A stretch of DNA of 43,426 nt from Patescibacteria group bacterium (lineage in GTDB: Bacteria; Patescibacteriota; Minisyncoccia; UBA6257; Colwellbacteraceae), in the NCBI GenBank assembly GCA_023380475.1, contig JAMCRD010000002.1, forward strand, positions 1 to 43,426. The letters run 5' to 3'. How positions within the stretch are numbered: position 1 is the stretch's first letter; the number at the start of each line of letters is the position of its first letter. A model generated the notes under the pieces. It had not been told where the DNA came from. It worked only from the letters and a program-made list of their open reading frames with translations, and searched no databases. This document shows, piece by piece, positions 35,124 through 43,426 of this stretch. The translations under genes and the position numbers were made by a program.

Positions 35124-36509
35124 ATGATGGAGGGTGACCGCCTTAGCAAACTTAAGTTTAAATTATTGTCAATCTCAGTCTTAATATTGATATCGGTTCT
35201 AACGCTAGGCGCTGTTGTTGCGGAGGCTGCTGACTATCCACCCACCCAATCCCCGATTTCATGGAACAACCCAAATACTCTAGAGGGATATACGTTATAT
35301 CTTCCTATATGGAATAACCCTGGGATTTTAACGAGTAACCCATCTGGTATGACGGGGGGAGTCACTAATCCCATAGCATTTGCAGCCAATAAGTTCTTTA
35401 CCGTACCAGTGTCCGCTCTTATAAGCGAGACTAATGGCGACTCCAGCTTTACTAATTTAGTAAGTTGTGACTTCCTCCTTGACGGGGTGGAATACCCCGC
35501 CAAATCTGGGAGACAAGTAGGTACAAGTTTATTTGGTAACTATTCGGTGTTGACCTTTAAATTTAATCCTTTGCCCACCCTAAACATCGGGAATCATAAC
35601 CTTAAAGCGTACTGCCATTTATCGGACAAAGGCATAATAGAAGATTACAATAACGTTTATATTGTTAGCGGGTCATCGTCACCACAGCCACTGCAAGAGA
35701 GCTTAGAGTATGGTTCTGTATCGAATTCAGCGGACGGTTATAGTCTTGGGCTATTGATTGATGGAAATCCTGGTGTGGTTAGTTCTACTTACAAGGCCGT
35801 GGCTGCTATCTCCAGTAAATTTATCGTAGTCGCGCCGTATGCATACACCCAACAACAATTAGATTCTTCTAGTATAACGGCCTATATCGACACACCTTTT
35901 CAATTATTCGGCACCGCGAAGGTTTCTAGTTGTTCGTATAGCATCACTAACCTAGACATAGAATCTACACAGAGCCAAACTATAAACGGTACTGATATTA
36001 GTTACACTAGCTTGGGTCTATTCTCCGGTAGCCAAGCCGCTGTTAGACTTAGTCCACCACGGATGTCGTTACTTCCCGGGAACTATAAATTTGATTTTTC
36101 CTGCACATTGCCCGATGGGAAGACTGCGATAGAAGATTATAGCTATATATATCTGCCATCTCAGTATAGTTCCGCTTGTGTATCTCCGAATATAGCCCTC
36201 TCTCCCTCTGGCTCTCAAACAGCAAACTCATGTACGCCAGTGAGTGAAACCGTCCAGTATACAACCTCATCTGGCGGCAGCGGCGGCAGTTGTGTCGGCA
36301 GTCATGGTGGATCGATTCCTATAGATCAGAGCGGCTCCTTCACGACCCCAGCCGTATCTCCTGGTAACACATACCAATACGGCATAACTTGCACCAATAC
36401 TTGCGGCCAGAGCGCCTCAGCTGGTGGTTCCTTTACTGTTGTTCAACCCCCGGGTCAAACCACCACCAGCAACCCAGTGACTCCGTATATAGACATTAAG
36501 GCGCAATGA
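35124..36509 (+). CDS. secreted surface protein
   Basis: Signal sequence KFKLLSISVLILISVLTLGAVVAEA; repetitive Ser/Thr/Gly-rich extracytoplasmic domains. Confidence 0.7.
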   Translation: MMEGDRLSKLKFKLLSISVLILISVLTLGAVVAEAADYPPTQSPISWNNPNTLEGYTLYLPIWNNPGILTSNPSGMTGGVTNPIAFAANKFFTVPVSALISETNGDSSFTNLVSCDFLLDGVEYPAKSGRQVGTSLFGNYSVLTFKFNPLPTLNIGNHNLKAYCHLSDKGIIEDYNNVYIVSGSSSPQPLQESLEYGSVSNSADGYSLGLLIDGNPGVVSSTYKAVAAISSKFIVVAPYAYTQQQLDSSSITAYIDTPFQLFGTAKVSSCSYSITNLDIESTQSQTINGTDISYTSLGLFSGSQAAVRLSPPRMSLLPGNYKFDFSCTLPDGKTAIEDYSYIYLPSQYSSACVSPNIALSPSGSQTANSCTPVSETVQYTTSSGGSGGSCVGSHGGSIPIDQSGSFTTPAVSPGNTYQYGITCTNTCGQSASAGGSFTVVQPPGQTTTSNPVTPYIDIKAQ

Positions 36510-37618
36510 CGAGATTACCTATAAATAAAAAGGTGTTTGTGATTATCGCGGTTGCAGTGATAGCAACCAGCGGCTTGGTTGCTGTAGATCTTACTCACTC
36601 TCCGAGAGCCATGGCAGCTACCTGCAACCCCAACTCACTGCAACCTGTCCAGTATGGAGAACAAGACTCAGCTGTTGCCGACGCTCAAGCTTGCCTTATC
36701 CAACTCAATTACAGCATACCTGCTGGAGCCACCGGCTATTATGGCGATCAGACCGTGAATGCTGTTATACAGTTCTATAAATCGTGGTACGGAACGTGGA
36801 ATGGTCAGAATATCGGCCCGTTGGGAGTGCAGCAGTTGAAGAATGATGTTGCTGCCCAGTCAACTCAACAGCAGACCTCTTCCAGCACCCCGAACAATAC
36901 GACCACCCAGACTACTTGTACTGCCCCCGGCAGCGGTACTCTCACCGTCCAGGCCGGACAAAGTTTCACCATTAATTGGTGTGCAGTAAACGTTAATTAT
37001 TGCGAAGTTGGCGGTCCTAATCTCAATACCACGAATTGCTTTGCCGGCAGTTCTCCTAACCAGTTTAACTCTTCACCGATAACCCTAAACGCCCCAGGCC
37101 AATACACTTACACAATCGTCGCGACTGGCCCGCCGGGGCAGCAAACGAGTGTCTGTACGAACTCGACGATAACTGGGATAACGAGCCCACCCAAGTCTGT
37201 TACCGTTACCGTTACAGCTGCTCCGCCCCAGCAGCAGACCACAGGGGGTAATACCCAACAGAACCTTGGGGGCGGCGCCAACTGTTCTCCATCCACTCTC
37301 TTGCCATGCTTCAACGAATGGAACCTACAAGCTATCAATCCACCTCTCCCAACCTGCAGCTTCACGGCCAATCCCAGCTCGGTCACCTCCCACCAGCCCT
37401 TCAGTCTGAACTGGTCCTGCAACAACATAACTACTTCTTGTATTGATCCTCTGAGCGGTCAGTCCCGATCGGGCTCTTCCGGTTCCGACCAGGTATCGGG
37501 AGGCATCACCCAGACCACTCCCTACGAGCTTATCTGCCAGGACAGCCAAGGCGACCTGGGTGTTGCTACCACCACCGTTACTCTCTTCAATCCTTATATC
37601 AAGGAGGTCAACCCATAA
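36506..37618 (+). CDS. secreted protein with peptidoglycan-binding-like domain
   Basis: Signal peptide, then LQPVQYGEQDSAVADAQACLIQLNYSIPAGATGYYGDQTVNAVIQFYKSW (PG_binding_1-like). Confidence 0.7.
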   Translation: MTRLPINKKVFVIIAVAVIATSGLVAVDLTHSPRAMAATCNPNSLQPVQYGEQDSAVADAQACLIQLNYSIPAGATGYYGDQTVNAVIQFYKSWYGTWNGQNIGPLGVQQLKNDVAAQSTQQQTSSSTPNNTTTQTTCTAPGSGTLTVQAGQSFTINWCAVNVNYCEVGGPNLNTTNCFAGSSPNQFNSSPITLNAPGQYTYTIVATGPPGQQTSVCTNSTITGITSPPKSVTVTVTAAPPQQQTTGGNTQQNLGGGANCSPSTLLPCFNEWNLQAINPPLPTCSFTANPSSVTSHQPFSLNWSCNNITTSCIDPLSGQSRSGSSGSDQVSGGITQTTPYELICQDSQGDLGVATTTVTLFNPYIKEVNP

Positions 37619-37639
37619 GGTATAATTAAGGCACGCACG

Positions 37640-39310
37640 ATGAGCAACAAGTTCATGTCCAGATTGGCGATAGGGGTGATAGCCGTGGCGGCTGCAGTCG
37701 TGTTCCTGCCCAAATCGCCGGTGTTGGCCGACTACAGCTCTACCTCAGGATCCATCAGTGGCGGACCTATCGGATACAACTACAGTTATTGGACACATAT
37801 CGGCCCCGATCCGTACCCGGAATGGTGGAATCCGACTAGTTTGTATGCGCCTGCAACCATTAGTATCACTGTGGGGGTGGGGGGTAATTTCCCCGGCACT
37901 GATCAGATGTCCATGGACTGTTCCGGCGGCAACAACTACACCCAGAGCGGTTCAGGCAGCGCCTCTTTCATAGGGGATGTATTCAATGTCGCGCCGGGCT
38001 ATTGGGATTATAACCAGGTCACTTTCCAGTGCAGCTATACATCCGGCGGCACGTATTTCCCGCACATCCATATAGTGCGCACCGGTACCGGCGGCTGTCC
38101 GCTCTATGAAGGGAGATGGAGCTATCCGGCTTGTCTGCCTTCAAGCGTAACCGCAACCACCGATTATTACCTGCCGTCATTTACGATTCTACAGAAGTCA
38201 TATTTTGTAAATATTTGGCCCAACAGCCAAAGCCCGTATGTTTCCACTGCACCGCAGAACGTGGGTTTTATCGTACAGGCATGGTGGAGTAATGGTTATT
38301 GTCCTCCTGGTGTTAATTGTGATTTTAGTGTAGGTGGACCTTTTGTTTATGACATTAACTGCGGTGATGGTTCGCCGGTAAAAAACGTAAGCGGGCTTGC
38401 CGGCGGTTCCACATATATAGGTAACATTACTTACAATTCGCGAAACCAACCCATTAGCAGTGCGGGGCAGTGGGTCTACAACGCGTTCAATACCGGTCCC
38501 GTCTGTGATTATGAAAATCCAGGAGTCTATAATGTCTCTATAGGTGCTGGTGAGGTCGACGGTACTGTCGGAGCCAGGGGTAGTGCGAAGGTGACCCTGC
38601 TGCCTTCCAAGCCGCTCTCGGTCAACGTGACCGCGGTGCCGACTAAAGGCAATACTGCCGAGACGCTGAGCGTCAAAGCAGACATATCAAATCTTATGCC
38701 TTCGGCGTATGACGGTTGGGGCCCAGTAGCAGTCGATCTCAGGTGCGATGGCAATCTGCCGTTGGAACAGGATTTAGCTGCCGGGGTCAACCCCAATGCG
38801 GCAGCCTACGTCTATGGCAGCGATGGTCAAATAAGTAATACCTACAATTTCAATTTCAACAGCGTGCCGCTCGCTTCGGCCACAACCACCACTTTTACCT
38901 GTAACTATGCCCAAGCCGGAACCCATACTCCGACGGTAGTCGTGACGCAGAACGGTAACATGGCTGCCGGGGGAACCACCGTGTATGTCCTGGGGCAACT
39001 CGATTGCCAGAATCCCACCGCCGCTCCGCAGAAATCACCGGCCGACTACACCCTAACTTGGGGTGTGCTCAACGCCGCCAGTTGTACCGCCAATACCCAC
39101 TACAGTGCGTTGCCAACCCAACAGCTCCCCGTCAATTACTGGAATACCAACCCAGCCAACGGCGAAGGTTTCTCGGGTTCGCAACCCACCAGTGGTTCGA
39201 TAACTTTTTACAGAGTCCAGCCGGGCAATTACACATATAACCTTGATTGTGTAAACAGCGACGGCACTCAAGAGGCCACCAACACCTGTCAGGTATTGGT
39301 TAAACCATAG
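37640..39310 (+). CDS. large secreted Ser/Gly/Tyr-rich protein
   Basis: Signal peptide LAIGVIAVAAAVVFLPKSPVLA; several Cys pairs and Ig-like segments. Confidence 0.7.
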   Translation: MSNKFMSRLAIGVIAVAAAVVFLPKSPVLADYSSTSGSISGGPIGYNYSYWTHIGPDPYPEWWNPTSLYAPATISITVGVGGNFPGTDQMSMDCSGGNNYTQSGSGSASFIGDVFNVAPGYWDYNQVTFQCSYTSGGTYFPHIHIVRTGTGGCPLYEGRWSYPACLPSSVTATTDYYLPSFTILQKSYFVNIWPNSQSPYVSTAPQNVGFIVQAWWSNGYCPPGVNCDFSVGGPFVYDINCGDGSPVKNVSGLAGGSTYIGNITYNSRNQPISSAGQWVYNAFNTGPVCDYENPGVYNVSIGAGEVDGTVGARGSAKVTLLPSKPLSVNVTAVPTKGNTAETLSVKADISNLMPSAYDGWGPVAVDLRCDGNLPLEQDLAAGVNPNAAAYVYGSDGQISNTYNFNFNSVPLASATTTTFTCNYAQAGTHTPTVVVTQNGNMAAGGTTVYVLGQLDCQNPTAAPQKSPADYTLTWGVLNAASCTANTHYSALPTQQLPVNYWNTNPANGEGFSGSQPTSGSITFYRVQPGNYTYNLDCVNSDGTQEATNTCQVLVKP

Positions 39311-39316
39311 CAAGAG

Positions 39317-39700
39317 ATGGACAATAACATTCCTGGTTCAACTAAAAACAAAGTCGCCCTCCGAGCACTGGTAGTAGCAGCGATAGTCATTATCCTCGCC
39401 GCTATTGTTTACTCCCTGTACAGTTCCGGGTTGATCTTTCCGAAAGTCACCGCAGCTGATGTTGCTATAGCGAACTGCAACTCGATACTGCCGCAGGCGG
39501 TGGTAGTGACCAGCGGCCAGCCTATCCTTTTTGAAAATAACGACGGTGCCAGCCACACTATATTTATAGGTGGCAGTTCGGTCGACATACCGGCCGGAAA
39601 GAGTGTCAGTTTCAATGCCAACCTGGCGTATGGCGCCGGAGCATATGGTTATGCCTGCGACGGGCGGCCTACGCCCGATCAAGTTATCGTCGTAAAATAA
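39317..39700 (+). CDS. membrane-anchored cupredoxin-like protein (paralogue A)
   Basis: N-terminal TM; PILFENNDGASHTIFIGGSSVDIPAGKSVSFNANLAYGAGAYGYACDG. Confidence 0.65.
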   Translation: MDNNIPGSTKNKVALRALVVAAIVIILAAIVYSLYSSGLIFPKVTAADVAIANCNSILPQAVVVTSGQPILFENNDGASHTIFIGGSSVDIPAGKSVSFNANLAYGAGAYGYACDGRPTPDQVIVVK

Positions 39701-39733
39701 AAACTGGTAAAATAGAACTTAAACTATAAAAGT

Positions 39734-40342
39734 ATGGACGAAATAATGCCGAGCACCCCAAAGAGTAAATGGTATATTTGGGTGGCTATAGCCGTAGTAG
39801 TCATTGCTGTTGCCGCGGGTGTTTATTACTACCTCGGTCGTCCTACGGCCGAGCAAGCTGGGGCAAAAGTTACCGTAACTATAAATAGCTGCAGTTCTAT
39901 CTCACCGCAGTCTGCCCCTTTGGGTATAGCCGACACTTTGGTTTTCCAAAACAATGATAAGATTGCTCATACCATTTCCATAGCCGGCAACGAGCTGGCA
40001 GTACCGTCCGGGGGATCGGTCGGCATGAAAGCCAGTCTGCTTAACTATGGGCCTGGAAGTTACAGTTATACCTGTGACGGTACGCTAATCGGCGACGAAA
40101 TTAACCTTATACAGACTCCGGGCAGTGCTCCTGCGAACACAACCGGCTTTAAAACTATGTATGATACACAAGCCTCGTCGACCCAAGTCTGTATCAAGAA
40201 TGCTTTGGGTTCCGAATTTACCCAGACTTATGGCGATACCGGTTATATACCATCATCAGCGGCCATAGTTGGGGTGCAGAGATGCCTAATTCCGGCCAGC
40301 GTTGGAGTCACGGCCGCCTCGAGTAGTAGCGGATCCAAGTAA
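39734..40342 (+). CDS. membrane-anchored cupredoxin-like protein (paralogue B) with C-terminal extension
   Basis: N-terminal TM; LVFQNNDKIAHTISIAGNELAVPSGGSVGMKASLLNYGPGSYSYTCDG. Confidence 0.65.
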   Translation: MDEIMPSTPKSKWYIWVAIAVVVIAVAAGVYYYLGRPTAEQAGAKVTVTINSCSSISPQSAPLGIADTLVFQNNDKIAHTISIAGNELAVPSGGSVGMKASLLNYGPGSYSYTCDGTLIGDEINLIQTPGSAPANTTGFKTMYDTQASSTQVCIKNALGSEFTQTYGDTGYIPSSAAIVGVQRCLIPASVGVTAASSSSGSK

Positions 40343-40367
40343 GTATTGTGTTTGATCAAGTTGAAAT

Positions 40368-40375
40368 AAAGGTCG
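40368..40375 (+). promoter_or_regulatory. AAAGGTCG leader motif
   Basis: Sense orientation, 33 nt upstream of ATG 40409. Confidence 0.5.
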
Positions 40376-40408
40376 AAGTCCGGTATTTATTAATTTATTT
40401 AAAGACAA

Positions 40409-41095
40409 ATGTTACAAAGTTGGGCTAACTTACTTTTGAATTCACTACAACAGGTATGGGGTCAGTTCGCCGTGTTTCTGGCTGATCTGGTTGAGGCCAT
40501 CATCGTTTTTATAATCTTGCTGGTTGTCGCCGCTGTGGTGGGCTGGCTGGTAGAAAAAGCGATTGACACCGTCAAGCTGGATTCGCTGTTGCGCCACGCG
40601 GGCGTTGAGGAATATCTGGAGCGCGCCGGTATAAGGCTGCACTCCGGGAAGTTCCTGGGTGGATTGGTCTACTGGTTTGTGGTGATCGTTGCGCTGCTCG
40701 CGGTGACCAACATCATGCAGGTGCCGGGATTCTCCGAGTTCCTGCAACAGGTAGTGGACTATATCCCGCTGCTCATCGTGGCTATCTTCATTCTGCTAAT
40801 AGCAGTGGTCATCGCTAACTTCCTGAGGAAGGTAGTGCACGGATCAATCATATCGGCCAAACTGCACTCGGCTAATTTGTTGGCGGGGATGACCTGGTGG
40901 ACCATATTCTTGGTCGGCCTGGTGGCTGCTTTGCAGGAACTTAGGGTTGGTGATGTCATCGCTTCATACTTGGGCTATGTTCTGCAAGGTGTTGTGCTAA
41001 TGGTCAGCCTGGCGGTCGGCTTGGCTTTCGGCCTCGGCGGTAAGGAGTATGCCGCGCATCTGATCGAGAGATTCCGCAATCTGGCAGAAAAGTAA
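40409..41095 (+). CDS. multi-TM protein, mechanosensitive-channel TM-helix-repeat-like
   Basis: VEAIIVFIILLVVAAVVGWLVEKAIDTVKLDSLLRHAGVEEYLERAGI... VSLAVGLAFGLGGKEYAAHLIERF. Confidence 0.75.
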   Translation: MLQSWANLLLNSLQQVWGQFAVFLADLVEAIIVFIILLVVAAVVGWLVEKAIDTVKLDSLLRHAGVEEYLERAGIRLHSGKFLGGLVYWFVVIVALLAVTNIMQVPGFSEFLQQVVDYIPLLIVAIFILLIAVVIANFLRKVVHGSIISAKLHSANLLAGMTWWTIFLVGLVAALQELRVGDVIASYLGYVLQGVVLMVSLAVGLAFGLGGKEYAAHLIERFRNLAEK

Positions 41096-41132
41096 TCGCA
41101 GACGTAAATATAACTCCGCCTTTAGGCGGTAA

Positions 41133-41159
41133 GATAAGAGCCCGTTGAGGGCTCTTATC
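41133..41159 (+). terminator. intrinsic terminator
   Basis: GATAAGAGCCC-GTTGA-GGGCTCTTATC. Confidence 0.7.
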
Positions 41160-41448
41160 AATTCTCGTGTAAAATTTTAGTGATTATACCCTTGGGTATT
41201 TGCATGAAAGTCGCTTCTTTAAAATGGGTGTTGTCTTCTTTAAATTCCACGTATGGTTTTGGGACGAATTCTTTTAGCTTGTCGTTGTAGGTCTCACTTA
41301 TAGGGTTAGCTATGAGTATGTAATCTTCAGTGTTCTTAACCAGCAACCCCCTGGTCATCATTTTGGTTGGCTTTGGAAATGGCTCGCCGTGGTTGTGCCT
41401 ATAGATAACGGCGTCGTCCCAATAGACTTTTACTGCTATCTTTCTCAT
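41158..41448 (-). CDS. hypothetical protein, 96 aa (paralogue of its neighbour)
   Basis: VYWDDAVIYR...TRGLLVKNTEDYILIANP...FMQIPKGIITKI. Confidence 0.65.
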   Translation of the reverse strand: MRKIAVKVYWDDAVIYRHNHGEPFPKPTKMMTRGLLVKNTEDYILIANPISETYNDKLKEFVPKPYVEFKEDNTHFKEATFMQIPKGIITKILHEN

Positions 41449-41726
41449 TCCACAGAATATATTTCCTCGGTTTTTACTATCGCTCCCTTGGGTATAATAA
41501 AGCCGTCGACGGCGAATATCTTATGGGTTCGAGGGTTGTAATCTACATTAACAGCTATGTTGACGAATTCATCATTCTCCTCGATTATGAGACCCGTAGT
41601 AAGTTGCAAATCAGGCTGGGCGGGATTTTTAGTGAAAACATAACCTGCATCTCGCCACAAAAGTGCGCGTATCGGGAGCCCTTTATTATTTTTAGTCATT
41701 GCTTTAATTATATACGCTTGGTGCAA
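41445..41726 (-). CDS. hypothetical protein, 93 aa (paralogue of its neighbour)
   Basis: ALLWRDAGYVFTKN...TTGLIIEENDEFVNIAVN...GFIIPKGAIVKT. Confidence 0.65.
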   Translation of the reverse strand: MHQAYIIKAMTKNNKGLPIRALLWRDAGYVFTKNPAQPDLQLTTGLIIEENDEFVNIAVNVDYNPRTHKIFAVDGFIIPKGAIVKTEEIYSVE

Positions 41727-41787
41727 ATCTCGGTGTTTCTAGAAATGTTGCTGGTTTGATGTCTGTACGCAGAATCATTATATACAA

Positions 41788-41815
41788 AAACTGGCTCATT
41801 TGAATGAACCAGTTT
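41788..41815. terminator. intrinsic terminator-like hairpin
   Basis: AAACTGGCTCATT-TG-AATGAACCAGTTT (one C/A mismatch). Confidence 0.6.
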
Positions 41816-41825
41816 CATAGTTGGC

Positions 41826-42035
41826 CTATTTTTTGCCCAATCGTCCAAGTATGTTATCCGGATGCGCATCTTCTCTTGTGTACCCACTCTCTGCTGTGTT
41901 ATTTTTCCAACTGTTCTTTTCTTTCTCTGGGTTGTCCCTGACCCCTGAATCTGTTCTGGCTTGATGTGAGGCTTCTGACACTTCTTCCTTGGTGGAATTG
42001 GTTAAATTCCCCACCAGCTCGCTGAACCATCCCAT
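41826..42035 (-). CDS. small hydrophilic protein, 69 aa
   Basis: MGWFSELVGNLTNSTKEEVSEASHQARTDSGVRDNPEKEKNSWKNN...; bounded by a terminator. Confidence 0.5.
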   Translation of the reverse strand: MGWFSELVGNLTNSTKEEVSEASHQARTDSGVRDNPEKEKNSWKNNTAESGYTREDAHPDNILGRLGKK

Positions 42036-42238
42036 ATATTTAGTTGCTTAAGCTCGTCTAGCTATAGACTTCGCCGGCAACTTGATCTGAACTACGATAG
42101 CGTTTCGACCCCCTAAGCGACCGTTGCGTATGAGCACACTAAGATGCTTATGCCAACTGTTTTTAAGGAACGCTATGTTGCTTAAATTTTTCTATTTCTG
42201 CCGTATCCTGTCAACGGCTTATCATCCAGCACAGGCTA

Positions 42239-42364
42239 TTGACAGACAGTGCTTGTTCTCCTGTATAATGTGTTCACGAATGAAGAAGGTAGCTAATTCC
42301 TACGGCGGCTGAAGGCAAGGCGTGTTTAACGTGAGTCTTACGAGCCGCTTTCTGAGCGGTTTTT
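42239..42364 (+). ncRNA. candidate short transcript (promoter to terminator) upstream of the 23S gene
   Basis: TTGACA-N19-TATAAT followed about 75 nt later by AGCCGCT-TTCTG-AGCGGTTTTT. Confidence 0.35.
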
Positions 42365-42484
42365 CTGTGCTGGCGGAACCTTAATAACATAAAATCGTAA
42401 CAGGTAAGTAAGCATTTTAGGTCGGACGGATCGATCTTAGGTCTATCCGATCGTAATGAGCATTAAGATAGTCGGTTTCCAATT

Positions 42485-43426
<942 letters not shown>

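Overview
The window looks like a chromosomal segment of a Patescibacteria (CPR)-type bacterium. This is inferred from the compact IF-2, the LAGLIDADG homing endonucleases, a 23S rRNA with no 16S upstream, and a secreted/membrane gene repertoire; TGA is used as a stop codon. Housekeeping genes: infB-rbfA, trpR and a TrpB-like gene, valS, tsaD, recG, a CCA-adding enzyme, two M16 peptidases, HerA-type ATPase, PrsW, Hsp20 and DoxX. There are seven tRNA genes (Cys, Leu, Glu, Arg, Lys, Pro, Ala), one complete IS481/IS3-like element with TIRs and a TSD, homing-endonuclease genes (one intact, one decayed), a cluster of secreted/membrane proteins (29-41 kb), and the 5' part of a 23S rRNA gene at the right edge. 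The most unusual signal is an exact 8-mer, AAAGGTCG. I found it eight times in 5' intergenic leaders, always on the sense strand and 12-60 nt upstream of a start codon. Seven of the eight ORFs encode predicted membrane-anchored proteins and the eighth is a small acidic ORF; most are monocistronic units ending in an intrinsic terminator. I found it only once elsewhere by eye. In two leaders it sits in an identical 16-mer hairpin (AAAGGTCGAACCTTAA) on top of unrelated but well-paired lower stems, which suggests a structured RNA leader family. Other leads are a 34-bp perfect palindrome resembling a TrpR operator, a possible Trp-rich leader peptide plus terminator between trpR and trpB, and a possible intron 5' boundary in the 23S rRNA at the window edge. 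No database or folding computation was run; all assignments come from reading the sequence.
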